From positions 1-8,130 of the forward strand of contig CAYRJN010000174.1 in the NCBI GenBank assembly GCA_964424545.1: 8,130 nucleotides of DNA. Direction: 5' to 3'. Each line of letters starts with the position of its first letter. Position 1 is the first letter of the stretch. This DNA is from JAUVIB01 sp964424545 (GTDB lineage: Bacteria > Calditrichota > Calditrichia > Calditrichales > Calditrichaceae). Shown here piece by piece: positions 1 through 7,212 of this stretch. A model generated the notes under the pieces. That model did no database searches. It had not been told where the DNA came from and saw only the letters and a program-made list of their open reading frames with translations. The translations under genes were made by a program, and so were the position numbers.

Positions 1-2
1 TA

Positions 3-53
3 TTTAGAACATATCTCAACAGAGTGATTAAAAATAGGAAGGAAAGCCCCTAA
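3..53 (+). CDS. Possible 3' end of an upstream gene (partial)
   Basis: Frame 3 is open from the window edge to a TAA at 51-53, giving a basic C-terminal peptide, FRTYLNRVIKNRKESP. The stop lies 3 bp before the ATG of the radical SAM gene, a spacing typical of an operon. Frame 1 is also open but only to a TGA at 25-27, so the true upstream frame cannot be fixed from so few bases. No function can be assigned. The AGGAAGGA ribosome-binding-like sequence at 36-43 would lie inside this coding end. Confidence 0.25.
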   Translation, partial: FRTYLNRVIKNRKESP

Positions 54-56
54 ATT

Positions 57-1058
57 ATGTTCAATAATAACGTTCTGATATTTTCGGTAACCGATTTTTG
101 CAACGCTCGGTGTAAAACCTGCTCCTTTTGGAAAACGGAAAAAGCCGTATTTCCCCGAAAAGAGATTATCGGAAAAGTCATAGAAGTGCTGGATAAAAAA
201 CTTGATGTAAAATTTTTATCTCTAACCGGCGGAGAACCGTTAACTTATCCTCATCTATTCCCTTTGATAAAAGAGGCAAAAAAACACGGTATGATTATTC
301 AGCTGATGACCAACGGCTCCTTATTGGATAAATGGAAAATTCGGCGGCTGACCGAATTTGGCGTTAGTTTCATCGGATTTTCCGTGGATCATTACAATGA
401 AACAGTAGTCTATGAAAACAGAGGGCTGCCTAATCTGCTCGCGCAATTAAAAGAAAATGTATATCACGCCAAGGAGGCGGGTATCTTAACGCAAGGAGGC
501 ATTACCATAGCGACGCATAATATTCGCGAAATTGAAAAAATAACCGATTTCGCCTTAAACAATTTACTCTTCGACGAAGTTTATTTCAGTTTACCCATAA
601 ACCTGCCTCACAGCACATATAAGTTGGGCAACAAGGATTACGACAACATCAATTTATCCGATGCACAGCTCATAAACGCCGTAGATCGCATGATTATTTT
701 AAAAGAAAAATATGGAAATAAGATTTCACACCGCTTAAATTTTCTAAAAGACATTAAACGTTTTTACTTAAAAGAGAAACAGTTATACCCATGCAAAGCC
801 GGCGAAAAAATCTTCTTTCTCGATAACCATCTCGATTTATACGACTGCATGGTAAAAAGCACACGCTTAGGCCGCATTACCGACGATATTCATACTTTGA
901 AAAATATCCGGTGTTATGATTGCCCCGTTCAGTGTTTTAGAGAAGGCTCAATTTATCTTAACGGTTTAAAATCGCTTCCCCTTTTTGCGGAGCTGCTGTT
1001 TAATAAAAATTATTGGAAAGTAATCGCCCGCAAAACGCATCTTACAAAATTCGTATAA
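57..1058 (+). CDS. Radical SAM enzyme with C-terminal SPASM-like cysteine cluster
   Basis: This 333-residue protein has the radical SAM signature CxxxCxxC at C15, C19 and C22, which binds the 4Fe-4S cluster that cleaves S-adenosylmethionine. The GGEP motif at 58-61, which contacts SAM, and the MTNG segment at 84-87 also fit the family barrel. The last third carries five more cysteines (C246, C264, C286, C289, C293), including CYDCPVQC. This resembles a SPASM or twitch-type domain holding auxiliary iron-sulfur clusters. Family members with such domains modify peptides, act as sulfatase-maturing enzymes, or work in cofactor and lipid or polysaccharide pathways. The exact substrate here is not recognisable. 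The start is fixed by an in-frame TAA at 51-53; AGGAAGGA at 36-43 is a usable but somewhat distant ribosome binding site (13 nt spacing). There is no signal peptide, so it should be cytoplasmic. It converges on the mannosidase gene, 30 bp away. The radical SAM assignment is firm and the specific reaction is unknown. Confidence 0.93.
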   Translation: MFNNNVLIFSVTDFCNARCKTCSFWKTEKAVFPRKEIIGKVIEVLDKKLDVKFLSLTGGEPLTYPHLFPLIKEAKKHGMIIQLMTNGSLLDKWKIRRLTEFGVSFIGFSVDHYNETVVYENRGLPNLLAQLKENVYHAKEAGILTQGGITIATHNIREIEKITDFALNNLLFDEVYFSLPINLPHSTYKLGNKDYDNINLSDAQLINAVDRMIILKEKYGNKISHRLNFLKDIKRFYLKEKQLYPCKAGEKIFFLDNHLDLYDCMVKSTRLGRITDDIHTLKNIRCYDCPVQCFREGSIYLNGLKSLPLFAELLFNKNYWKVIARKTHLTKFV

Positions 1059-1067
1059 ATCCGATTC

Positions 1068-1086
1068 TAACGGAAAGTTCCGGTTA
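1068..1086. other. Small hairpin between convergent genes
   Basis: Between the two convergent stops, CGGA (1071-1074) pairs with TCCG (1079-1082) around a 4-nt loop. TAA (1068-1070) and TTA (1084-1086) can extend the stem past one bulged G. It is short and has no T-tract on either strand, so it is at best a weak transcript end. No better terminator is visible in the 30-bp gap. Confidence 0.25.
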
Positions 1087-1088
1087 TG

Positions 1089-4085
1089 TCATTTCGTTTC
1101 TGTCGATGCAATAGTTGAATTTTTATTAAAATATATTACAAAAGTCTTAATTTCATAAGGCTTAATAAAAAAGGACAAACGGTTTCCGTTAACAACCTTC
1201 ATTTTTTGTCGCTCTTCCTCCAATAAATTGCTTTCATACGCTTCTTGTATATCATTTGCGAAATGCAACTCTGCATATCGGCGGCTATTTGCCGTTTCAT
1301 ATAAACGCACCACAATCCCCTCGCCATCCTCTTCCTTTTTTACCGTTTCAATAATAATATTGTCCGCGTCCGTCTCAACAAAAGAAAATTTTTCCTCCGA
1401 TTCAACGTTTTTGATTTTCGCATATTTTGAAAGCGCCGGATAGTTTAATTCATAGGCCAACCGAAAAATTTCGCTATGCCCGTTTCCGCCGTGGGGTGCA
1501 AGCGAATAGACAAATCGATGCCGGCCGATATCCGCATTGGGATCGGGTTCTATGGCCGATTTTATCAAAGTTAAACGCATTATATTGCCTTTAATATCGT
1601 ATCCGTATTTACAATCATTTAATAAAGCAACGCCGTAATTGCCCTCCGATAAATCCGCCCATTTTTGCGCGGGAACTTCAAATTGCGCCCTATCCCAAAC
1701 CGTGTTATTGTGGGTTGAACGTTCAATAACGCCGTAGGGTATTTCATAAAGCGCTTTATTGGAGTGGATATTAAGTGGAAAAGCCGCTTTTAACAGCGTT
1801 TCGTGTTGTCTCCAATCGATGCGCGTATCAAAATCGATCCTTTCTAAATGTTCATAAATATAAATGGTTTGCACAATTTCGCTCTGTAAAAATTTCCGTT
1901 TTATTTGTATCCCGCCGCGCAAAGGGCCTTTTTCCACGACTTTTATCTCTTTAAATTCGCGTAATACAACCATTTTATCTTGAAAAAAGATATCAATATC
2001 CCAGGCATTGTTGCGTAAAGGCCGGTCTTCAAAAATTTGTAATTGATTACCCTCTGCGGCAAGAACTTCGCGTTCAAAACGCTTATCATAAATTGAATCG
2101 ATTAGGCCGTTTTTATTCAAAATAACCTTAAAAAACCGGTTTTCCAATAAATGATTCGATACTTTAATGGAGCTGCCGAAAGCCGTGCTGCGTTGCTTTA
2201 CTATTTCAAATTTTTTAAACCCCATAGAGGGCAAATCATTCACATAAAGCAAAATATCTCGGCGATTTTCTAAAATCTGCATGGGAATTTCTCTCCCCTT
2301 CTCATCAAAAAGGGAACAGCCCTCCATAGCCTTTGTCATCGGAATAACAGCCATATCATCGCGTTTCCAGCCAAGAGGATTGAACAGATATAACGCATAG
2401 CTCTGCCCTTTTACAGACGATTGTTTAAGGAGACGCTCCAAAGCGCCGTCCAGCGTTTCAAATCCGATTTTCCGAATTTCCGTATATTCCCTATCGCTAT
2501 CCTCATACACTTCCGCAATGGATGATCCCGGTAGAATATCATGGAATTGATTCAATAATATTAATTCCCATGCCCGATTAACGGCTTGCTGCGGATATGA
2601 AAAACCGTATAGAAAAGCCATGGCGGCAAAAAGTTCGGTGTTATGAAGCAGGATTTCGCTTTCTCTATTAGCCCTTTTTATAAATGCCTGCGACGTATAG
2701 CAGCCGCGGTGAAATTGCAGATACAATTCATTATTCCAAACCGGAAAATCGTTGGAACGCTTTGCCAAATCGTTAAAAAAACTGTCGGCGCTTCCCTGTC
2801 GATGTCGCGGGAGAGAGGCAATGTAATCGAAGCGACGTGAGTTTTCCATCATATCGGGTGTCGGGCCGCCGCCGCCATCTCCCCAACCGTAACTAAGCAA
2901 AACCGTATCGTTTTTATCCTTTTGTTTGTAATTATTCCAACAGCCCGCAACATATTCCGCGGTCAAATCTACGCTGTAATCGTTCCAGCCGCGGCGATCA
3001 GGGGTGGTAATCATGTGCGTCAATACCCTCGTGCCGTCTAACCCTTCCCAAAGAAAGGTATCATAAGGCAGTTTTTCAAACTGACTCCAGCTCATTTTGG
3101 TCGTCATAAAATAGTCCATAGCCGATTTTTTTATTATCTGCGGCAGCGTATAGCAAAAGCCGAAACCGTCCGGTAGCCAAACCACTTTGGGATCGACGCC
3201 GAATTCCCGTCTGAAAAAACGTTTTCCGTATAAAAACTGNNNNNNNNNNNNNNNNNNNNNNNNNNNNNNNNNNNNNNNNNNNNNNNNNNNNNNNNNNNNN
3301 NNNNNNNNNNNNNNNNNNNNNNNNNNNNNNNNNNNNNNNGAATGACCCACGCTGACCACTTCGGGCTGATGTGATTTATCGGGGACTTTGTTGTAAATGC
3401 GCTTTTTTAAATAGGCGTTGGCTTTGGCAATGGACGCGAAAAAAGCCTTTTGACCTATTTGTAAAAAATCAACCGACAGCAACGATTCTTGCATTATATT
3501 AAAGAGACGATAATATTCTAAATCGTTTTCATCAAGCTGCAAAAAGGTCTCAAAAAGATTTTTAATATTATAATAAAAATCTTCCGCCTCCTCATTAATA
3601 AGGACGATATCGGCGCGCTCAAAACGATGACGATGTTCTTCCAAACCGCTGAAGGCCTCTATAGCCAAAAGATGTGTTTCGCCCTGCACAGCTTTATCCC
3701 ATAAAGGGACCATATTACGCCGCACATCAATACTTTGCAAAGGTACGCCGTCGAGATACAACATCAATTCGTATTCGCGCAAGTCGCCACCTTCGCTGGA
3801 AATAAAAACAAAGCGTTTCCCCGGTTGAATGATTAAGGCTAATTTGCCCTGTTGAATATCGGCAGGAATATTCAACGGCATCCGAAACCAAACAATCCTG
3901 TCACGGCCGCCCCACGCTTCGCCGATCGTAAATTGTTTCCAACAGCTATCGTCAAAAGTGGGCGATTCCGCCCCTTCACGCTCTCCGTCAAAAACACGTA
4001 TGATTTCGATCGGTGAAATTACGCTAAAGATATGTTCTTTTATTGTTTCTATTTTTTTTTGTAAATTGGCTATGGGAATTTTCAT
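1089..4085 (-). CDS. GH38 alpha-mannosidase, interrupted by an assembly gap
   Basis: Cytoplasmic retaining alpha-mannosidase of glycoside hydrolase family 38, which removes alpha-linked mannose using a bound zinc ion. It spans 998 codons counting the 100-N gap as drawn. In that numbering, residues 1-230 form the N-terminal beta-rich domain (FDDSCW 44-49, WGGRD 58-62, WFR 66-68). The catalytic domain follows, with VGH at 246-248, the WLPD nucleophile Asp at D306 and GWGDGGGGPT at 400-409. The middle helical domain (about 455-545) has FHRGCYTSQ, with H459, and NQFHDILPGSS, whose H515 is the expected zinc ligand. The beta-sandwich C-terminal domain runs from about 600 to the end. The other zinc ligands (the HxD after VGHS) fall in the gap. 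Both flanks are in the same frame, so this is a real gene and not a pseudogene. There is no signal peptide. It follows kdsB by 3 bp, with GAGGA (4099-4095) 9 nt before its ATG. Confidence 0.95.
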   Translation of the reverse strand: MKIPIANLQKKIETIKEHIFSVISPIEIIRVFDGEREGAESPTFDDSCWKQFTIGEAWGGRDRIVWFRMPLNIPADIQQGKLALIIQPGKRFVFISSEGGDLREYELMLYLDGVPLQSIDVRRNMVPLWDKAVQGETHLLAIEAFSGLEEHRHRFERADIVLINEEAEDFYYNIKNLFETFLQLDENDLEYYRLFNIMQESLLSVDFLQIGQKAFFASIAKANAYLKKRIYNKVPDKSHQPEVVSVGHXXXXXXXXXXXXXXXXXXXXXXXXXXXXXXXXXXQFLYGKRFFRREFGVDPKVVWLPDGFGFCYTLPQIIKKSAMDYFMTTKMSWSQFEKLPYDTFLWEGLDGTRVLTHMITTPDRRGWNDYSVDLTAEYVAGCWNNYKQKDKNDTVLLSYGWGDGGGGPTPDMMENSRRFDYIASLPRHRQGSADSFFNDLAKRSNDFPVWNNELYLQFHRGCYTSQAFIKRANRESEILLHNTELFAAMAFLYGFSYPQQAVNRAWELILLNQFHDILPGSSIAEVYEDSDREYTEIRKIGFETLDGALERLLKQSSVKGQSYALYLFNPLGWKRDDMAVIPMTKAMEGCSLFDEKGREIPMQILENRRDILLYVNDLPSMGFKKFEIVKQRSTAFGSSIKVSNHLLENRFFKVILNKNGLIDSIYDKRFEREVLAAEGNQLQIFEDRPLRNNAWDIDIFFQDKMVVLREFKEIKVVEKGPLRGGIQIKRKFLQSEIVQTIYIYEHLERIDFDTRIDWRQHETLLKAAFPLNIHSNKALYEIPYGVIERSTHNNTVWDRAQFEVPAQKWADLSEGNYGVALLNDCKYGYDIKGNIMRLTLIKSAIEPDPNADIGRHRFVYSLAPHGGNGHSEIFRLAYELNYPALSKYAKIKNVESEEKFSFVETDADNIIIETVKKEEDGEGIVVRLYETANSRRYAELHFANDIQEAYESNLLEEERQKMKVVNGNRLSFFIKPYEIKTFVIYFNKNSTIASTETK
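3240..3339. other. Assembly gap of exactly 100 N inside the mannosidase gene
   Basis: Exactly 100 undetermined bases, the usual placeholder for a scaffold join of unknown size. On the coding strand the gap begins two bases into a TCN (Ser) codon after Val-Gly-His and ends just before the CAG of QFLYGKRFF. From memory of the family, about 90 residues normally separate these two points, so the real missing DNA is probably near 270 bp rather than 100. It must have a length of 3n+1 to keep the frame. Confidence 0.97.
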
Positions 4086-4088
4086 TAA

Positions 4089-4835
4089 TTATTTTCCTCG
4101 TAAAATGACATCTTCCACGTTTTTTAAATCTTCAGGCGTATCCACGCTTAAGCCAGCCTCGCGGTTACTGTGGGTTTCGGCCACGATAATTTTATAACCG
4201 TTTTCCAAAACGCGCAGCTGTTCCAACATTTCGGCTTTTTCTAGCGGGCTTTGCGGAACTTTAGATATTTTTAACAGAAAATCCCTGCGATAGGCATACA
4301 ACCCCACGTGCTCATAAACCTCCACCTCCTTATTATCACGGCTGTAAGGAATCAAGGAACGCGAAAAATAGAGCGCCAAACCGTTTTTATCCGTAACCAC
4401 TTTTACAACCCCCGGATCATGGTACTCTTCCTCTTTTATTTTAATTTTCAACGTGGACATGGGAATGTCGGGATGTTCAAGCAACGGTTGTACGCATTCA
4501 TCAATCATTACCGGATCAAAAAGCGGGTGATCACCCTGAATATTGACAACAATATCGCCTGAACGTTTCGCCATCACTTCCGCAAGACGGTCGGTACCCG
4601 ATTGGTGCTCCACTGCCGTCATAAGCGCATCGCCTCCAAAAGCGATTACCGTATCATATACTTTTTGATCATCAACGGCCACAAGCAGCTCATCCAACAT
4701 CGTCGATTTTTTACACTGTTCATATACTCTTTGGATCATCGGTTTACCGGCGATGGGCGCAATTATTTTTCCGGGGAAACGCGACGAACCGTAACGCGCC
4801 GGAATTACCCCGACTATTTTCGTTTTATCAGACAT
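4089..4835 (-). CDS. kdsB: 3-deoxy-manno-octulosonate cytidylyltransferase (CMP-Kdo synthetase)
   Basis: Activates Kdo with CTP to CMP-Kdo and pyrophosphate in the cytoplasm, supplying Kdo for the inner core of lipopolysaccharide. The 248-residue length is normal for KdsB. The N-terminal nucleotide-binding motif IPARYGSSRFPGK is at 11-23, with K23 as the key basic residue. HQSGTDRLAEV lies at 77-87, NIQGD at 98-102 carries the metal-binding D102, LEQLRVLENG is near 205-214, and the second metal site is D232 in SVDTPEDL. One position departs from the common pattern: the usual QGDEP reads QGDHP (H103). The start is supported by GGAG (4846-4843) 7 nt upstream. The gene ends 3 bp before the mannosidase start, so the two are very likely cotranscribed and translationally coupled. 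An alternative is a cytidylyltransferase for a related sugar acid such as 8-amino-Kdo, but the overall pattern is KdsB. Confidence 0.93.
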   Translation of the reverse strand: MSDKTKIVGVIPARYGSSRFPGKIIAPIAGKPMIQRVYEQCKKSTMLDELLVAVDDQKVYDTVIAFGGDALMTAVEHQSGTDRLAEVMAKRSGDIVVNIQGDHPLFDPVMIDECVQPLLEHPDIPMSTLKIKIKEEEYHDPGVVKVVTDKNGLALYFSRSLIPYSRDNKEVEVYEHVGLYAYRRDFLLKISKVPQSPLEKAEMLEQLRVLENGYKIIVAETHSNREAGLSVDTPEDLKNVEDVILRGK

Positions 4836-5016
4836 GTTTTATCTCCGTTTTTTGTTTTATTGTTTGTCAAATTTATGCTATAATAATAACTTCTTTCTAA
4901 ATTGAACGACTTTTTATCCTATAAATTTTACATCCTGCATATTTTAAAAATAAACCTTAAAAATACGACGCCAAAAAAGAACTTTAAGGCTGCTATTTAC
5001 CCGACAATATAGACTT
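4836..5016. other. AT-rich 181-bp spacer between fucosidase and kdsB
   Basis: No gene is visible here. On the minus strand, CCTTAAA (4989-4983) can pair with TTTAAGG (4961-4955) across a 21-nt loop, and a T-rich stretch follows. This could be a poor terminator for the fucosidase gene, but the loop is long. An AT-rich TTATTATTATA block (4889-4879, minus strand) is -10-like for kdsB but lacks a good -35 partner. TTGACA at 4870-4865 (minus) sits too close to the kdsB start to serve as its -35. Whether kdsB has its own promoter is unresolved. Confidence 0.3.
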
Positions 5017-6384
5017 TTATTTTAAATACAATTCAATTACCGGTATTTCGACTTTCGGTTTCACAATTGGAAGAAGCAAAATCACATCTTTCTCTTTCTT
5101 TTTTTCTTCATAGGTTACGTTATGGCGTGGTTTGCCGAATTTAATTTCCGAAGCGTCATGCAAAAATTGAGCATATTTAACCTTACCGCCAAATCCTTTT
5201 AGGACCAGACGCCCCATGGGATAATCCAATAAATGAACATAGAGCCTGTTGTTTTCCGGATTGTAGGTTAAAAGGCAATTATCCGGCTTGGGAAAATCAT
5301 CGGGCGCCTGTGTGCAATGATAAATGGAGCGACTGTTTAGGGACATCCATTCGCCCATGGCCTTAAGTCTATCCTGCGCGCGATAATCAAAAAGTCCTCT
5401 TCCCGTCGGCCCCACATTTAGTAGCAAATTTCCGCCCTTACTAACCGATTCGATGAGTAACTCCAGCAATTGATGGACGCTTTTCCATGTCATCTCATCA
5501 CGGTAATAACCCCATGAGCCCGAAAAAGTTTGACAGGTTTCCCAAGGAATACGCTTTCCGTCTCTTTCCGGCCATTTAGACACCTTGTACTGCTCCGGCG
5601 TCGTAAAATCCCAGCCGCCTTCCACATCCAAAAGATCGAGGCGGTCGTTTACAATGATACCTGGTTGAAGCTTTCGCACCATGGCCAGCAGGTTCTCCGA
5701 ATCCCAATCTTTGCGTCCTTTGCCGTGTTTACCGGACGGGAAAGAATAATCCAACCAAATAATATCGATTTTACCGTAATTGGTTAACAGTTCTTTGACC
5801 TGATTTTTAACATATTGACGATATTTATTCATGTCGCGCCCTTTATTTAAACGCGCATAATCCTCGTCGCTTTTTGCTCGCTGCGGGTGATTTCGATCGA
5901 CCGTATAATCGGGATGATGCCAATCCAGCAAAGAATAGTAAAACCCTACTTTTATACCTTCCGCCCTGAATGCTTCCACCCATTGCTTGATTATATCTTT
6001 ACCGTACGGCGTATTAACCGACTTATAATCCGTATATTTGGAATCAAACAGGCAAAAACCTTCATGGTGTTTCGTCGTAATCACGGCATATTTCATTCCC
6101 GCTTGTTTTGCCATTTTTGCCCAATCGCGGGGATTAAACAGATCGGGATCGAATAGTTTTAAATATTTCTCATATTCTTTATTGGTCATACGTTCATGAT
6201 TCTTTACCCATTCATGACGAGCCGGAAGCGCGTATAATCCCCAATGGATAAACATCCCGAAACGAGCGTCCGTCCACCATTTCATTCTTTTCTCTTTTTG
6301 TTGAGGCGTTTCCTTCGGTAAACGGGCGTTTAACGGCATAAGACTTAAAATTAATAGAATGACCATGGTTTTTAAGGTTCTCAT
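5017..6384 (-). CDS. Secreted GH29 alpha-L-fucosidase
   Basis: Retaining alpha-L-fucosidase of glycoside hydrolase family 29, releasing terminal L-fucose from glycans. Residues 1-20 look like a Sec signal peptide: R2 and K5, a hydrophobic MVILLILSLMPL core, then LNA with likely cleavage after A20. There is no lipobox cysteine, so it should be periplasmic or secreted rather than a lipoprotein. The (beta/alpha)8-type catalytic domain shows FGMFIHWG (H47), KHHEGF (H106, H107) and the nucleophile Asp in IWLDYSF (D212). Candidate acid/base glutamates are E264 in TPEQ and E282 in WETC; sequence alone does not settle which. A smaller beta-rich domain fills about 370-455, and no extra carbohydrate-binding module is attached. 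The 455-residue length is typical. A very strong AAGGAGG (6395-6389) lies 4 nt before the ATG and fixes the start over M7. A promoter-like sequence lies at 6458-6430. The gene shares its strand with kdsB and the mannosidase. Confidence 0.95.
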   Translation of the reverse strand: MRTLKTMVILLILSLMPLNARLPKETPQQKEKRMKWWTDARFGMFIHWGLYALPARHEWVKNHERMTNKEYEKYLKLFDPDLFNPRDWAKMAKQAGMKYAVITTKHHEGFCLFDSKYTDYKSVNTPYGKDIIKQWVEAFRAEGIKVGFYYSLLDWHHPDYTVDRNHPQRAKSDEDYARLNKGRDMNKYRQYVKNQVKELLTNYGKIDIIWLDYSFPSGKHGKGRKDWDSENLLAMVRKLQPGIIVNDRLDLLDVEGGWDFTTPEQYKVSKWPERDGKRIPWETCQTFSGSWGYYRDEMTWKSVHQLLELLIESVSKGGNLLLNVGPTGRGLFDYRAQDRLKAMGEWMSLNSRSIYHCTQAPDDFPKPDNCLLTYNPENNRLYVHLLDYPMGRLVLKGFGGKVKYAQFLHDASEIKFGKPRHNVTYEEKKKEKDVILLLPIVKPKVEIPVIELYLK

Positions 6385-6415
6385 CTCTCCTCCTTAGTAA
6401 ATATTGCTCTTTATT

Positions 6416-6458
6416 TTTACAAAATCTTTACAATATCATATGATCTTGTTTTTGTAAA
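6416..6458. promoter_or_regulatory. Possible operator cluster: three TTTACAA boxes and a 10-bp palindrome
   Basis: TTTACAA occurs at 6416-6422 and again at 6427-6433, one helical turn (11 bp) apart, and inverted as TTGTAAA at 6452-6458. A perfect palindrome ATCATATGAT occupies 6435-6444, between the -35 and -10 of the predicted fucosidase promoter. This arrangement would suit a dimeric repressor or activator. However, the region is very AT-rich and short repeats can arise by chance, so this is an inference. Confidence 0.35.
6430..6458 (-). promoter_or_regulatory. Predicted promoter of the GH29 fucosidase
   Basis: Minus strand: a TTTACA -35 (6458-6453), a 17-bp spacer and a TATTGT -10 (6435-6430), with a TG one base upstream of the -10 (extended -10 form). 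Transcription would start near 6423, leaving a leader of about 38 nt that includes the strong ribosome binding site. The match is reasonable but comes from reading by eye in AT-rich DNA. Confidence 0.4.
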
Positions 6459-6480
6459 TTAGATATAAACAAAGTATATT
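6452..6480 (+). promoter_or_regulatory. Predicted promoter of the hemolysin III-like gene
   Basis: Plus strand: a TTGTAA -35 (6452-6457), a 17-bp spacer and a TATATT -10 (6475-6480, five of six consensus bases). The -35 overlaps the -35 of the divergent fucosidase promoter almost exactly on the opposite strand. The leader to the ATG at 6574 would be close to 90 nt. Confidence 0.4.
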
Positions 6481-6573
6481 GGAACAGAATAATCGGCGTT
6501 GTTTAAAATTACATATTTTATTATTCAAATAAAATCGAAAATTTATTTTTTAACCTTTTGGCGGGAAAATAGT

Positions 6574-7212
6574 ATGAAATTACGCGAACCTATGAACGGC
6601 CTGACTCATTTTATCGGCATTCTATTCGGATTTACGGCTCTTTATTTTTTGTTAAACCGTCCTTTCGGTATCCATGATACCATGCATACCATCACTTTTT
6701 CCATATTTGCCGTATCCATGATACTGCTTTACACTTTCAGCACTTTATATCACTGGCTGCCGTTGGCAGATAAAAAGCTGGAAATTTTCCGCAAAATCGA
6801 TCATATCATGATTTTTGTATTTATTTCCGCTACTTACACACCGATCTGCCTGATTACTCTCGGCGGAGCCTGGGGTTGGTCAATTTTCGAGACGGTTTGG
6901 GGATTAACCTTTATGGGATTATTTATCAAGATTTTTTGGTTAGACGCTCCGCGCGTGCTTTATACCGGAATCTATTTGCTAATGGGCTGGATTATTGTTA
7001 TCGGTATCTATCCTTTAATACAAGCTTTTTCGAAAGAAGGTGTTTTCTGGCTGGCCATGGGGGGAATATTTTATTCAATCGGAGCCGTTATTTACGCCTT
7101 TAAAAAACCGAATCCCCTACCGGGTATTTTCGGTTTTCATGAAATTTTCCACATTTTCGTCCTGCTGGGCAGTTTTTCACATTTCATTATGATCTATTCT
7201 TACGTCAAATAA
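6574..7212 (+). CDS. Hemolysin III / PAQR family integral membrane protein
   Basis: A 212-residue inner-membrane protein with about seven hydrophobic helices, of the bacterial hemolysin III (YqfA/TrhA-like, PAQR) family. Family signatures are all visible: EPMNGLTH at 5-12, STLYH with S56 and H60, the KIDH segment with D76 and H77 followed by SATYTP, and the C-terminal HEIFH with H189 and H193. H60, H189 and H193 match the zinc-binding histidines of PAQR proteins, suggesting metal-dependent hydrolase-type chemistry on lipids. The bacterial role is still poorly defined; E. coli relatives have been linked to membrane energetics and fatty-acid homeostasis, and the hemolysin label may mislead. A longer frame from a TTG at 6499 exists, but the added 25 residues are not family-like. 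The ATG at 6574 has GGGA (6563-6566) at a 7-nt spacing and gives the normal N-terminus. It is transcribed divergently from the fucosidase. Confidence 0.93.
   Translation: MKLREPMNGLTHFIGILFGFTALYFLLNRPFGIHDTMHTITFSIFAVSMILLYTFSTLYHWLPLADKKLEIFRKIDHIMIFVFISATYTPICLITLGGAWGWSIFETVWGLTFMGLFIKIFWLDAPRVLYTGIYLLMGWIIVIGIYPLIQAFSKEGVFWLAMGGIFYSIGAVIYAFKKPNPLPGIFGFHEIFHIFVLLGSFSHFIMIYSYVK

Noticed and set aside
2643..2840. Plus-strand frame opposite the mannosidase, with others at 1228-1443 and 3958-4197
   Set aside because: These are shadows of strongly conserved GH38 coding sequence, with no start signals or family features.
4876..4884. Plus-strand TGCTATAAT, a perfect extended -10 between kdsB and the fucosidase
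   Set aside because: It points toward the 3' end of the minus-strand fucosidase with no plus-strand gene downstream and no good -35. It is probably chance in AT-rich DNA, though an antisense transcript cannot be excluded.
6499..6573. 25-residue N-terminal extension of the hemolysin III-like protein from a TTG start
   Set aside because: The extension has no Shine-Dalgarno sequence and does not resemble the family, whose members begin with an MKLREP-like sequence. The ATG at 6574 has a suitable upstream GGGA.
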